Source: Trichopria drosophilae
Taxonomy: Eukaryota > Arthropoda > Insecta > Hymenoptera > Diapriidae
Direction: 5' to 3'
Length of the DNA: 64,000 nt
Assembly (NCBI GenBank): GCA_030407085.1
Contig: CM059583.1
Location: forward strand, 207,078,001-207,142,000
Position 1 is the stretch's first letter, and the number at the start of each line of letters is the position of its first letter. Below are positions 1 to 14,860 of the stretch, in pieces. The notes beneath the pieces are model-generated. The model worked only from the letters and a program-made list of their open reading frames with translations. It had not been told where the DNA came from and ran no database searches. The position numbers were made by a program, and so were the translations under genes.

Positions 1-3000
1 TCGATCTTACAAAAGCAAATAAAGCTGACCGACATCTATTTTGTACCAGCACAATGATCATCCAAAAATGAAACAAACACGTTTAGACGTGTCAACCTGA
101 GGGCTTCAATATCTAAAGGGAGAAACATACGCCGAGTTTTGAATCATCACGTCATGGTATAGATTTTAAACATCACTATCTTAAGCCTTATATCCGGGAT
201 CAGATGTCCGAAATACTAAACAGGTAAAAGCTCTTGGAAATGTTTGACAAATTATCGTACAAAGTGGTCTCGTGAGAGCGGCGCCTATGTGTCAAATTTT
301 TCCAAGGGGTTTTGTTACAGGTAAGACCACCCTAATATTCGACTGAAATGTTATCAACCTGTAATGGTCTAGTTTAGAATAATTAACATCGATGTTTACT
401 TCACGGTTTCTTAAATGATGATTTCAATTTTGTTCTTCAGCATTTCGTTTTTTTTATATTTCGTAATCATTATATTAAATCAGCATTTGTCCCAATACAT
501 CAATTTGATGAAGCTTCCAAGATCCAAGCGTGAAATTAATAAATTGAATTTGTAATATGACAAATGCGAAATATTGATCCTTGACTTCACTGGATATGAA
601 TGTCCATTCTTCATCATGTCCACCAAAATGTAATATTTAATGAATACAATATTGTCTACTCACATATTTTTATAAACTTTGTATAAAATTATAAATTGAA
701 AATCATTTTTGAATCAGTTCGCCATCATTGTTTTATTATCATAAAAGACAAACCAGCAGTATTATGTTTAAGTACAATATTAACCTATTACCGCCCACGT
801 GGACACTTTTTCCACCATTTTTTCAAAGCTCTCTAAATGGGATAAGTTTGGACCTGAAAACGTTTTGAACATATGAAATTCATAGATTTTTTATCGATAT
901 TTTTAAAACCGATATCCACAATTAGAAAAAAATGAATTATTACTAAAAAATACCCAACTTTTTTTTTAAATTACACTACTAACTGTCCCTTAAGGAATCA
1001 TCTTGAAAACAATTTAGATGGTGGAGGGAAATCTGAACTTCAGAAAGCTGTATTTGGAAAGTTAATTTTGTCATCTAAATGATCGAAAGTGACATCCAAA
1101 ACGAGGATTTCACTCATGATTAAGATGCTTTACTAAAAAACTAGAAGCTTTTCAAAGAAAGTTATAATATCACCACTGAAAACAGCTTCAAAGCATCAAA
1201 CCTAAAAATCGTAATGAAGAAGAAAAATCAAATTAATGTTGAAGAGATTTTTCATAAATATTTAACGAAACTATATTTTTCTTTATTAACAATCTTCCTA
1301 ATAAACCTGCGAATTTGCAATTGTACTAAACACAATTTCCTTGAAGACATGAAACATTTTTTAGTCAAGATTTTTTCATGTTTTTCTGATTTAATTTCCG
1401 TTATTGTTGTAATTTTCTTTCTAGTTCAAAGATTCACAGTTTAATGTACTTTTTACTTCATCTTATTTTTACCTCTTCCTTTCTTCACTCCTGATTTTCT
1501 TTCTCTTCGTTTTTTACTACTTCTTTCCCGAAGAAAACTTCAGTTCCCTTAAAATACTTTGTTTCTTGATCTTTTACTTAATTTTTTTCGTGAAAATGAT
1601 TTGAATTACAGAGTATCTGTCGCGGCCAACTCAGACTTTCTTAATTCGACATTGTTCTTTCGTGTAATCGAATAATTTTTCATGTAAATAATTTTCAATA
1701 ATGACACACACTTTTCCTAATTGATTTTCATCTTGGTTGTCAGTCATTGCCTTCCCCCATTTTCCTCTGCTGACCTTATTTTTCAGTTTCTAATGCATTT
1801 TCTCTTCATTGATCGCTTGATGAAATTTCAGAAAATTTGCAACTATTATGTTATGAATTAAACCAGAATTCTATCCCATATTTCTATGTAACATATATAC
1901 TCTGTCGCTTTCTTTATTCTTTTTAAACTACTTATCTGAAACAAAATTTAATTACTCACTTTAATAATTGTTATCTTTGTCTACAACTTTTTATTAAAAT
2001 TAGCTTTTTATTTATAGATCTATACAAATAATGTTCGTGTTTAACGTTTTTTTTTATTTTTTGATGACTTACGACGTAAGAAAAAATTATGGCTCCATGA
2101 AATGAATTTGTGAAATATTTAAACAAGTTGATTTTGATTATTCGAGAAAGATTCAAATATATATTACCACGTTTCATAAACTCGACAGAATGAAATTGTC
2201 AATAACTTTGAATAAACGAAAGTAATATGATAAAGTAGAGTCATTCGATCGGTCCGTTCAACGAAATGGAAAGTCAGGTTTAATAAAATGCATGCTGATT
2301 TATTTACCGTTATCACTGAAATGAAAGCCAATACTGCGAGAATTTCGAGAGTGAATTTTTGCTTAAAATTGCTTAAAATTAAGAATGAATTATAATTATT
2401 ATTAATATTAGAGAATTTTATTTTAATAAACAATTTTTGGGAATTCTCAAGTGGATTTTGAATATAATAAATCTATTTTTTTTCGATCCCAGTGAAAATA
2501 TCTTCAATTTCGCTTTCTTCGTTTCGACAAAACGAAGAAAGTGCAATTACAGAGATTTTATACATTATAACTGTAAATTTTCTGTGTTTTTAAATGCTTT
2601 ATTATACAAAAAAAAGCAATTTATGTAAAAATATTGAATTATGAAATTTATTTTCAATACTTATTAACTGTTTAAGCTACGTTAAATACAGGCATTTACT
2701 GCATAGTAATAAATGAGAAATACTAAACGTAGCAATGCTTTTGTCACTTGAAATAAGCGATTATCCAGTGAATCCTAGTAAGGCAAAAAGCTCCCCTGTA
2801 TAAGTATCCTTTTGTGAGAGTGGTATTTTAACAATTTGTAAAAATACAATGATGAAAAAGGAAATCTTGCATAAAGTTACATTTTTTATGATTCCTTTTG
2901 TGATTTGAGTGCGTAGTGGATACATCATAATTTTAGAATTTCATCTTTGAAAATTATATTGAAGGATTTCAAAAATTAATGAAATTATTATCAATGATAT

Positions 3001-5417
3001 ACAAACTGTAGATGAGTTACAAAATATATAATTTTTATTAAGGAATTTTGAAACTTTTTGATTTGGGAAACATACGTCATATGTTTAAAAATTCATGTTA
3101 ACTATACTTAAACATATTATTACTGGTTTGTCTTTTATGATACAATGAAACAACCATGACGAACTGATAAAAAAAAGATAAAAAATAGGTCAGCTTTAAA
3201 AAATTTCCAATCCATAATTTTATACAACTTTATTAAAATATGTTATCAGATAATTCTGTAGACGTTAAGGTCTACTAATTTAAGATATAAATTTTATCGA
3301 TAAACATTTTACATGTCAACTTGAGCAAAAAGTGTCTAAAAATAAAGTAGAAATTACATAATAGTATTAGTAACGATACTTACCATTATTTCCCATAAAA
3401 ATGACATGAATCTGTCGTTGACAATTGTTCATATACAATTTGTATCAATCAGTCAACCCACTAAATTATGTTTTGAATAGAATGTTGCTAAGAGAATTAA
3501 GTAAATTATAATTAGTAATATTTATTGCATTTTTCCGTAAATTTGACCTAAATTTGTAACGACAATTTGTTACAATTTCATTCACTGTATAAAGATGTAA
3601 TATCGATAAAAACAGATTAAATTTGATAAAAAGAGTTTGACTATTACTTTGAGAACAAGAATAAAAGTATACTATGTATTTATATCAAATGCAATATTTC
3701 TGATTTTTCACCTTTGCAAGAATTTTAGGAAGTTATGTGATATTTTGAGAACATTAAGTAACTGTTATAGTGACGTATTTCTCCCAGGTAAGTATCAACG
3801 GTAGTTTAGTAAGTTTAATTAATAAAAATTGTGGTTTTTCTAAGTTTTTGAATATCCTCTTCATAGTACTTCATAAACTTAGTCCTAATTTCCAGTAATA
3901 TAATTTGGTCTATACGCAATAAAATATTCAATACTAAAAGATTAACAAACACGATATTTATTAAATAAGGTTTATGTTGGCATCATACTATACAAGTAGA
4001 CATAAGATCTTTTTAGTGAAAAAATGATATTAAACATTTGAACATTATAATTTCAACTCCTCCAACAGTTTCCTTCGGAATTAAAAAACTTTTCTTCTTA
4101 ATTTAGAAGCTAAAATGTTGCGAAGATTCTGAAAAAGTTGATTTCCTTTGCAACATTTCTGTAATGGGCAGCCGAATTTTTTTACTTAAGAGACTATATC
4201 TGAGACTAATCTTTAAAGAGACATTACATTTCTTTACGTAACCTGTAGTTAACATTTCGTTCCTGATCGCCAAAGATTATGGCACACGCCGAAAAAGAAA
4301 TTTGCTTACTAAAGAAATGGACTTTCTGTAATTTTCTATTTTTCTTTTTGAATAATTCTGTAAGAACGAAGTGTCTCATTTATTACGCGAAGAAATAACT
4401 GAAGCTAAGGAATTCAAGCTATTTTTTTGCCAGTATGTTCTTCTCTTGCAGTCCTAACAAAATCAAACATTTGTTCAATATACAAAAATAAAAAAATTTG
4501 ATGCGCAAACAAATTTTTTTAATTTCAATTACGTCATTCGAAAGAATGATCGTAAAATTAATCGGATGGCTAGGTGTTCATTTTTGTATAATTTTTGTTT
4601 AATTCGAAAAAACGCTGTAATACCTGTACAAATGTTGTATATTTGACAATTAGGGTTAGTATAAATTACACCATGAACGACATTTCATATTTTTAAGAAT
4701 TCACCATCGTAACACATATGAATTAATCATAAAATCTATATCTGACATGTGAAAATGGAAAATCTTGAAGATTATGAAAATGAATTGTTCAACTGTTTTT
4801 AAAATAATTCTGCGCAGCTGGTGTTTTTTATAGTAAATTATTGTAATTTAATTACACATATTTCGCTATTTTAAATACCACAATACAAAAACTGACTTAT
4901 AACACACTTTTTCTTCAAAAAAGTTGAAAAAAATTGATTTTTGAAAATTAATTAAAAAAAGTCAGTTTCAAAGAAAATGTACCGGTTAAATACGACCGTA
5001 CTACTTTTTCTGGTTGTAATAACCAGAAATCTTGGTAGTTTTTTAGAAAAATAATGGTTTTAACAAATACTAGTAAAACGAACAATATTTCTGGTTTAAC
5101 CAACCAGAATTCTGATTATTTTAACCAGTAAAAATAATAAGGGTCTATTTAACCATCTTTTCTGGTTATTTTAACTATTCCACACCAACACTATAATTTA
5201 TTTTTCGGAATTTGACACCATCGAATATTTTATATTCAACTATCGCACTTTTGGAAAATAAGTTTTGATGCACTTTTGGAATATTTTTGGTCTAACTGAT
5301 AAGGATCTATTGAACTAGGCAGATTCATTGAAAATTAGTCTAATTTACTAAGAATTGTAATCGGTGTATTTTTCGAAATGCACATAGGTAGTCCGTAAGG
5401 ATGACACGTGAGAAAGT
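1..5417. other. AT-rich intergenic DNA, no gene seen
   Basis: Both strands hold only short open frames with low-complexity lysine, phenylalanine or isoleucine-rich translations and no recognisable domain or splice-linked exon. A small block at about 4982-5180 repeats the motif AACCAG/CTGGTT in both orientations and may be a decayed palindromic repeat. I see no promoter or RNA gene here. Confidence 0.6.
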
Positions 5418-5419
5418 TA

Positions 5420-6588
5420 CCCACGTAAAAATAAAAAAGACTTTAGAAGATCTCAAAAAGATCTTTCTGAAAAATGTCACTATTCAAGATGTATTTGAGA
5501 GCTTTTTAAGACTTTCAAACTACTAGTTTATCAAAATCTGTTTGAGATCTTTATGAGATCTTTAAGAAAATTTATACTATTTTTTTGAGATCTTTTTATG
5601 ACTTTCTTTTCACATCATGATTTTACGAAAACATAATTTTATTAATCTTATCGAGGTTTTTTCTCTTTTTCGGATATGAACAAAAATATTTGTAATAAAA
5701 TGCTGAATTCTCTTATTTTTTACCAAAATTAATTATTGAAGATGAATTTTAAAGTTAAATTACCTTTTTTACTTGTTTTTCGGGCTGATTTCCGAAACTT
5801 CACTTCATAATATGGGGTCAATATTTACAACGAGTCGAACATGAGAAATAAACACATAGTAGGCGTTAATACAAGCGATTCATATCATGCAGACACTAAG
5901 TTTCATATTACGAAAATTCAATATTTACAACACAAATCGAAGACGAGAGATTTCCAGAGTTGTTTTTCGATGCGCTGACAATGTGTTATGCAATGAAGAC
6001 AGAGAAATGAAAATTTGTCATCCATCAGAAAGCTTGAAAATCGCTACAATTTTACGTGTCTTAGACAAAAATTAATACATTTTCTTTTACCTATACACAT
6101 TATAATTTCTACAATACAATGTATTACAAATAATGAAGTTTACTACCGATATCTTCAGAAAAGTATAATGTATTTATTCCATCTTAATTATTAGGAAATT
6201 ATAGAGTAAAAAGCAGACCAGAAAGCAAGTAAACTGGGTAATCACCTTAAAAATCATCTTCGATAATTAATTTTGGTAAAAAATAAGAGAATTCAGCATT
6301 TTATTAATATATCATATCCGAAAAATATAAAAAAAAAGATCTTGAAAAGATCTCAAAAAGATCTCGATAAGATTAATAAAATTATGTTTTCGTAAAATCA
6401 TGCTGTGAAGATTAGTCTTAAAAAGATTAAAAATAGTACAAATTTTTCTTAGAGATCTCATAAAGATCTCAAAAAGATTTTATTAAACTAGTAGTTTGAA
6501 GTCTTAAAATTCTCAAATACATCTTGAATAGTGACATTTTTAAGAAAAATTTTGAGATCTTCTAAAGTCTTTTTTATATTTATGCGGG
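5420..6588. mobile_element. TIR element (MITE-like) with TA target site
   Basis: The ends are inverted copies: it opens TA-CCCACGTAAAAATA and closes TATTTATGCGGG-TA. Inverted arms of roughly 340 bp (about 5420-5765 against 6240-6588) enclose a unique core of about 475 bp. The arms carry many iterated AGATCT / AGATCTCAAAAAGATCT words. No transposase frame is visible inside; a 62-codon frame at 5887-6075 resembles nothing I know. The TA flanks fit a Tc1/mariner-type or related target preference, which is inference from the family rule. Confidence 0.75.
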
Positions 6589-6839
6589 TAATCACTGAAC
6601 TTTTGCAGATGTACACATTTAACCTATGAGAACTTCAGGATCAGTCTCAGAAAAAAAAATATAAATTTTCAATGAAAATATGAAATTGAGGAAAAAATGG
6701 TTGACTTGGAGCAAAGGAAACAGAAAGAACCCAGTGAAGTTGGAAAAAATGAAAAAAAGTGACGTTAAACTTGGTCGAAAAATGACACCTTTTGCTGACT
6801 CGCGAAAAGCTCAAAAAAGAGGAGCTCTTGTGCAGCTTG

Positions 6840-7307
6840 ACGGCGGAAGGCGTACTGAGACGAGGGGTGGGGGGGGGGGGGATGGGGCAATCGGGAGAAG
6901 TCGGCGAAATCGCCACGCGCTTTTTCCGAGAATCTGATCCGAATTTGGACCAGCCGCGCATTTCGGGGGCTTGCCGAAACCTCGCCGGCGGCGACGCACG
7001 TGGTGCAGCATCATCTCCTCTCGCCGGCAACGGTGGCGGTGGGGCAGAGGATCCCCCGAGACGCGAATCTTCCCCCCGAAGCTTGCACGTGTGTACCTCA
7101 CGTACGGTCTCTTTCTTTGAGTGAACCCGTGCGCACGGGTGGCCGGCGAGGGGGCGTACGGGGGCAGAGGGGGCGGTCGGCGGGTGAAGAATTCAATTAG
7201 TTGCTGGGGAAACCGATCCCCACTCTCGATTTCGAAGGCCAATCGGAAGGAAACTCATTGTTGCATTTCAAGAGTATAAATGAACCGGCGGCAACACTTC
7301 GCTCACC
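6840..7307 (+). promoter_or_regulatory. ImpL2 distal promoter (P1), CpG-rich with TATA box
   Basis: A sharply GC/CpG-rich block (about 6840-7200, including a poly-G run near 6866) stands out from the AT-rich surroundings. It contains CACGTG E-box words at 6997-7002 and 7086-7091. A TATAAA at 7275-7280 lies about 30 bp upstream of an initiator-like CCAGTC at 7306-7311, and a good splice donor follows at 7457. Long open frames on both strands of this block are a GC-composition effect, not genes. Assignment to ImpL2 rests on strand, the donor, and the lack of any nearer + strand gene. Confidence 0.55.
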
Positions 7308-7456
7308 AGTCTTCCCACCGCCTCAAAAGGAGAGAAAGAAAAAAAGAAAACAAAAGTTTTGTCTCCCTCCCGCTCGGATAGCTTTTTACCGGACTTTATA
7401 CTTTTGCTTAGGACAGTTGGGGAAAGTGATTCGCGCAGCACGCTTCGAGCACCACG
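7308..7456 (+). other. ImpL2: Candidate ImpL2 non-coding first exon (5' UTR, P1)
   Basis: It begins at the initiator-like site downstream of TATAAA (7275) and ends at a consensus donor, ACG|GTGAGT, with GT at 7457-7458. It would splice over a 12.9-kb intron to the acceptor at 20364-20365, just before the first in-frame ATG. It contains no ATG-initiated frame in phase with the coding exon. The start is estimated from the TATA spacing and not otherwise supported. Confidence 0.45.
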
Positions 7457-10400
7457 GTGAGTAGCGACTCTATATCTCAAAAAATTATCTGATTAACTTT
7501 TTTTTTTTTTTTTCATTTACCACCCCAGTATCGAGCGTTACCAGTGACGCGTTTCCCAGTTTTCGCGATTTTTTGGTGTTTTTGGATCCCGGCACGTGTG
7601 GTACCACTTGTCTCTCATGCGACACCAGAGTTCGGACCAAGCACCCGAGGTATATAGCTTTCTAGTGCTTTTCAATATCGCCATCCAGTGATGTGTTTTT
7701 ATTTTTCTAAATTTTTAGTTCAGATTTTACTGAATTAGAATCGACCGCCAAAAAAAGTGCCATTACAAAGTGTTAAATTCAGCGCGTTTTCACCATCTTT
7801 CTTTCTATTTGCAATACTTTGAATTGTTCAATCATGTGAAAGACTTCTGAATTGCCATTGAAGGATGGTGCAACCGAGCTTTTTACCTTTCGAAAGTGAT
7901 CATTCGAACCCAAGGGTAACGGAAAAAATGAAATAGTTGAAACTAGGATAGTCATCGTTTTCAATTAATACTACCTAAATAGTGATCTTGATTATTAGTG
8001 ACTATTTCTTTTTTCCGTGTACAACCTGCAAGTTTTTGGTCCTTCATGTATTCGCGCTGTACTAATAAATAACTAGCAATTTGTTATCGAGCTTTTAGTG
8101 ACTTTTTCCGAATGTAGTTAATTCAAACTTCAAATTAGTATATTCGTTTACGCGGTAGTGAACAATGATTTTTCGAAAGGCAATAAGATATATGGCTGAT
8201 TTTCGAAAAAAGTCTAATTTAACTTTTTCGAATTGTATTTGCTCAATTCTTAGTTTATGTCTTGTTTATTAAAAATATTATAGTGGTCCCCAAGTTTTTC
8301 GAGTTTGAATTAAACATAAAGATAACAAATTTCAAATTCTTGTCATTATAGACTGTCAGCGTACTAAAACCATTGAAACAAACCTAAATATCTTACACTT
8401 ATTAGAAAATATATCATTCCCGCACAGGAATGACAAAATGAATCAAATTTGCCAGAAACATAACCTTACTTTCTTACGAACTGTGTACAATACTTTATTA
8501 CTACCGGAAACATATGCTATAATTATTAATTAAAAAAGTGCTTACCTTTTGATTACATGAGGCAATGACTTTAAAAAATGTAATATTCAAAAAAGTTGTC
8601 GTCAAATTAGTTTCAACACAATATCTGTTCTTCAACCGTCCACTATAGTTATGTTGCCACCTAAAAAAAAGCAGTGGAACTTGAGAAACCTGTAAATTTT
8701 GTTTTGAATCACTGTTTTAAAACGATGAAGGAATGATCGATTTCTTACGGATAAATTTTGAATTATATTTAAAAATATTTCCATTCGCATTTTTTAAACT
8801 ATAAACTCATGTATATACTGTCAATACTATCTTATATGAATAAAAAATAAGATAACAAGTAAGGACTTTTACTATTAAAGTTAATGATTCTCTTCGAATT
8901 TAGCTAGTAGCTTCGAATTTAGTATTTTAAACTAGTATTACCATGTCTATCTTAAGCTCGTTAGTAAACTTATTTCACTCAAGAGAGAAATGTTCGAATA
9001 TACAAGAGAAAAAAGTAATAGGTACTAACTAGATATTAAAGTAAGACAAAACCATCATTTTTAATTTTACTCTAGATAGTTACTTCGACCAAAACTATTT
9101 CTTTTTTCTTGTGTATCTAAGTTTTATGCTCAGAAACTGTGGCTACTAATAGTGATCAAAAGAAACAGTGATATCCCTTATTATAAGCACCAGAATTAAA
9201 CTGCAAACTAAAAACTTTTCACAAAGTTCGTGTTAAATGTTTAATAACTAAATTAACTTATCGTATAAAAATAGAACTAGGTAGTTGAGTTTCAAAAACA
9301 TTAAAATCTTAGACATTATAGAGTTTTCATGACGCTTCGAGAGAAAATCAGTAGTAGTAGTATTAAGTATGTTAGACGCTTGCGGTAAAACTACGTTCAA
9401 AGCGTTTCGAAGATTTTTACATATTAATCCAGATATTTTTATAGAATTTTAGATTTATTCGAAAAATTATTTGACGTTTGATACAAAGTATAGTATTATA
9501 GAATTATAACCAAATCGATGTTTCGCCTAAAGGCGAAAAGTTGGAAAAGTTTCCAAAAAAAGGCTTTTTCTACTACATGGCCTTAACATTTCAGATAAAA
9601 TCTATTTTTTTACCTGTGGTTGCTTATTATTCGATTGTTGTTTGCATTAAACTTGTTTTTCAATCTAAATGTACAGTTTTTATTAAATGATATGATAGTC
9701 GTGAAACATGAATTAATTATTACATAAAATATTATTTGTATTCTTTTATAGTATATATTCCTTGTTTATGTTTTAAATATTCTAACAAACAACATTTATT
9801 CAAAAAACAGTCTAAAATTGAAATTTATTTATCATTTGATAACATATTAACATTATATTAAAGTAATTAGTCAACTTTTGAATGCAAAATTATTTTCTAT
9901 TCAAAACTAACGAATGTATGCAGATGCTAAAGTGATAAATACATTGTTAATGTCGATTTCAATTCAAAGTAAATTCTGGAGAACGTTTTTTAACAAGATT
10001 TTTGTGTAAATAAACTCCTAAAACGGTTAAACAAAATTGCTAAGTCGAATAATGAGTAGATAAGATGTTTTAATCTTTAGAAGTATACATTTAATCTCGT
10101 GGAGTAAATCATAAATATCACCACCAATTAGGAGCAGATTAATCTAAAATACTAAGCATTTACTTCCTTAGATTGAAAATTGACATTACTTTAAATGTTA
10201 CTTGTATTAAACACTTAAATCAATTATTTTACTTTACTAATTCAATTCAGCGAAACTAACTAAAAATGAGCAAATCTATTTAAAACTGAAGAACTCGAAA
10301 AAGTCTTTACATAAAGTAATATAATATTCATTTCTGTATAAAATTATTATAAAACTTTTGATCCTGTTATAAATATATCAGATTTAAACAAATATTTTTA

Positions 10401-13400
10401 CTATAACTCACTTAATCGTAAGGTTTAAATTACTTAGTTATAAATATTTGTTTTCAATTGTTTAATGTAGCATATCCTTTGAAGTTTGCTTATCTCAATT
10501 AGGAGGGAAAGCCGATACTCACCGTTGATAATTCTGAAGAGGGTATTTATATAATTGGGGTTATAATTTTTTTTCAGTGACCATACTAATCTTAAACATA
10601 ACAATTATTAAAAAATCTAGATTTTTTTATATCCATCGTTTATGTAATTTAGTAACTTAGTCAGATGCTGAGGTGTAAACATTTTCAATAGAATCATAAA
10701 AATTAAACAATCCTAAATTTATATTATACTATTTCTATTTAGTTTATTACAATGTATTAAAATTATTTAATATTACATTTAATTAAATAAAATTAAAAAG
10801 TAGTATGGTTCTGTATACATTGTAACTCACTCTTTTATTGCTAAAAAATGCAGTAAATATTGTCGAAAAATTGTTATTAATTAAATTAGTTTTTACGTAA
10901 CGTTATGTAACTTGCATTAATTTATAGCTCTCGAAATGATTCATTGCATGCTGCATAAATTATTTCTACAATCAATTGATAATTACAAATTTCATAGGAA
11001 TGTCTTTTAACAAATATTAAGGTTAAATTAACATATAGTAGGCTACATCATAGGTCAGCACTAATTATCAGGATTATTAGCGTCTTAGTTCGTTGCACTC
11101 AAAGTTCGAAGTATATAATACAATGATTTGCTATGTTAAATTACTAATTTGTCCTCAAAATATTTTTATTTATGAATCTTATTTTTAGAAGAAATTTTAT
11201 TTTTAGCATTTGCAGTTTTAAACAAATCTATTAGTTACAGTTATCGACTATCCAAACACTTAAGAAGCATATATAATGAAGCTTAATTATTTTTATTGAA
11301 TTATAGATTTATAAAAGTAATTTTCTGTTTGGATTATCGACGTCTCAAGAAATCTTTTTTATCATCAGTTTCACGTATAACGAACTTATGATAACTCCTT
11401 TAGGAACTCATTTATCGCGTTCTGTTCCGAATGATAACCTAACCTCCAAATATCTGTTACGTTACATTCGAAGACACCGCGACGCTTCGGGGATCTTTAT
11501 ATATAAATCCATTTCAATGATATTCATAAAAATTGTAAAAAACGAGCGTTCTAGATCTGCCGCCTATCAGTTTCGGAGTATTTCTATTGGAAAACGGTCC
11601 ATGGCCACCACTATTCCAACTGATACGTGTTTGACTATCTTGTTCTAAAAAAACCGGAAATAATTAATTGATATTGAAGATGCCTACGTGAATTTTCCAC
11701 CTTCCTCTATGGCTGCTATGATAACAGACGTTTATATACTTTGAAAGAATTTCACAACCTGGAAATGTTACGTTATGGGAAAAACGAAATTTTCGATAAT
11801 GAATGACCTCACGTTAATTTACAAGTAACTAAAGTATTCGATTCCAATAATACCAACTATCCATCATCTAAGATTTAACAAGGTCTAAAAAACGTCCAAT
11901 TTAAAGAATCCACGATTTGACAGCAAATTACATCATCTGATATCCATATGAAACAAAAATTGCGTAAATTTTTAACTATCAATTTTCTAGTTTAAACATT
12001 TTTATTTAGTACTTTTTTTTTCGTTACTGAAGTATTTGATAAAAACTTTTAACCTCGGTTTACATAGTAATGTGATACTCGTGGTCGTATCTTCGTTTGC
12101 ATCTACCAAGTAAAAAATTGCTGAGTACTTAAACAAACGAAAAAAAGTAAATTAACGATTGTACTCTCAACAGTTACATATCCAAAATTAAAATAACTAG
12201 TAACCCTTGCCAATTTAATCAACATCAACGAATTTATGAGTGCGTTAAAGGCATTTTGATAGATTTTAATGCCAGGACAATGTGCACAGTGGAATTCAAC
12301 ATTTGTTTCTTTAGAATTTTAATAAAGCAACGTTTAATTTTGAGTTGAATTTCAGGATAGCGGAAAAAAGCATTGTGACTAGCAAAACAGATTTTTTCAA
12401 ACTAGGGTAAAAATATTTGTGAATTCAAAATTACCTTAAAATTATAGTATATTAAAAAAGATTTTTTTTCATTTTGAATGAAAAATCATTTTTCTATACA
12501 AATTTACTTTTTTAACCAATTTTCGCACTAATCACTGCACTAAATAACTAAAACTAATTTTAATTTAAAATTTTTTTCTAATTATTCTAAATTGTAATAT
12601 ACTTAAAAACGTTTATTACTAAATTCTGCAGTAAATGAATCTAGTCGAGGGATAAATTTAATTTTATAATATCTCCATTAAAAAAATATCAAACTAAAGC
12701 TTAAGTATTTAGTATTCTTTTAAGTGAAATGGTTTTGGTATAAAAATTTTCTTAATGAATCAAAATATAAATTAACTTTTTAACATTTTATTTCATTCCT
12801 CAGTACCGACGTAATTTTGGGTGTCTTCGTTTTTTTTCACATTATCATAATCGAAATCACATTACCATCAAATTAATTTTGTGTATTAAATTATTACAAC
12901 TATTTTATGTTGCATGACTATGTACAATAAATGTTTTATGTATTTTATGCAAATTCCGTTTTTGAGCTACTACATCATCTAGTTGTAAAATATTTCAGTT
13001 TTCTTTAATATCACCTATATTCAAAAGTTAATAAACTGTTTAATTTTGCAAAAGTACTCTTTATAAATATAATCTTCAAAATATAGGGACGAACCATTTC
13101 ATCTACATGTTGCTAGTTCTGAAAATTAACAATTCATAATTTCTTAGACAGAGCAATTAAAAATGAAGGATTTAAGTTTGAAATAACTAATAAAATATAA
13201 ATAATAGTTTTATTAAATAATGATATTGTAGATAAGAGTATAAATAAAAGTATTCATTCATTTACAAATATCACTCAAATATCTATTTAAAAAAGAAAAC
13301 GTTTTTTGTGCAATTAATCAGTAAAAAATATATTTTGAGCAAATCGTTCTCTTTTATAATCTCAGTGAATAATTCACTGATTACACATCGAAAACGGAGA

Positions 13401-14860
13401 AAAGGAAACTAGACAAAAAACCAATAAACAAACGTTAGTTTTGTATGGGTTCTAACTAAAAAAATGCATCGTTAAATTAGTTTAATTGAAAAAAGCAGCG
13501 TTGATAAAAAATAACGTAAATCCATTGGTAAAAATTTAAAATATCTATTTTTTCAGTTTTGTGTTTCTGAAATAATCTGACGTAATCGTTACAGTTGGTT
13601 ATGTAACGAGTAACACAATCAATATGTTTCTAATTTATTTGTCTGAAAATTGTCAACATTTAAAAAGTCTCGAAGTCAATTCAAAAGTTTTAACTCGTAT
13701 GGATCAAAAAGTTCGTTAGAAAAACTATTTCTTAATTATCTTTCACGTTTGCATAAGAAATATTTTATTTAAGTAGTACTCATTACATGATTGAAAATTA
13801 GTTAATATTGTCTCTAAAATAGATTGATTAAGGACCACAAAATTGTTACTAGAAAAAAAATATTACAGAAGTAAAGAAAATTAAAACCAAAAATGATGAA
13901 AAATTGAAAAAGTGCGACTTTATTAATTCATTAACGACCGGGAGGACTCAAAATGTAGAAGAACATTACAGCCCTCATTTTAAAAGATAAAAAAGTTTGT
14001 TAACAAATTTTTAAAAAACTATTTCTGACGTAAAAAGTATCCCTCTTTCTAATTCTAATCAGCTATCAAAATCGACGGTTACATATTGTGAAATTCAAAA
14101 TGGCGGACATGAAAGTGTTGTCCAAGAAAAAAAAAAGAATGTTTAAAGCTCTTAGTGATTAAAAAAACATCAAAACTTCCAAAGATATTTTCGGGGATCT
14201 TGAATACGAATGAATGAACAGTTCACCATTTTTTAATTTTCTAAAACCGACGTTAGAATTCAGATTAATTATTAGGGACCTCGACAACTTCAGAGCATGA
14301 TATATAGTATAAAATACGAATGAGTTTCAGGCGAATCCGATTATGCTAAAAAGTCGCCATATTGAATCCGCTATTTTCAATTTTCCGAAACATTTTTGTG
14401 TACCCACTTTCAAGAAAGTAATTTTTAATGTTCAAGTGCCTTATGCATTCTTGTTTGACACTTAGGCGTTATTTTGTTGTCAGCATCTTGAAATCAGACT
14501 AAATAACCATGATTTTAATAGTCGAAGACGCGATATTTTCGATTTTCATGATAAATTCCACTGTGTGAAAATTTTTGCACATTAAAAAATCGCATTTTCT
14601 TGCATAAAATGTGTCGTAACTTTGTTAGAGTTAGCGGTAACCAAATTTTAACTTTAGCCTATGAAAAAGGGTTCTTTTGTACTTAAAAAATGGTTTCGAA
14701 CAAACTTTTTTTCCACACAAAAAGGAAACCTGAAAGTAAAAAAAAAAATAGTAAAGTGCCCTCATTGCGTCGATGTATGACCGTTTAAAAATTCTAATTT
14801 TTATTTTGTATTTATTGATGCGTATCAACGATATTACATACATTTTTTGTTATATTAGTA
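7457..14860 (+). other. ImpL2 first intron, proximal part; no gene seen
   Basis: Very AT-rich with no convincing coding frame on either strand. A patch at about 11385-11650 has higher GC and an 86-codon open frame with no recognisable family; it could be regulatory DNA. Remnants of transposon sequence with AAAATGGCGGAC-type words occur at about 14097 and, inverted, at 14356. Confidence 0.5.

Noticed and set aside
6647..7480. Several overlapping open frames on both strands
   Set aside because: They lie in the CpG-rich promoter block, overlap one another in many frames and give Arg/Pro/Gly-rich translations; compositional artefacts.
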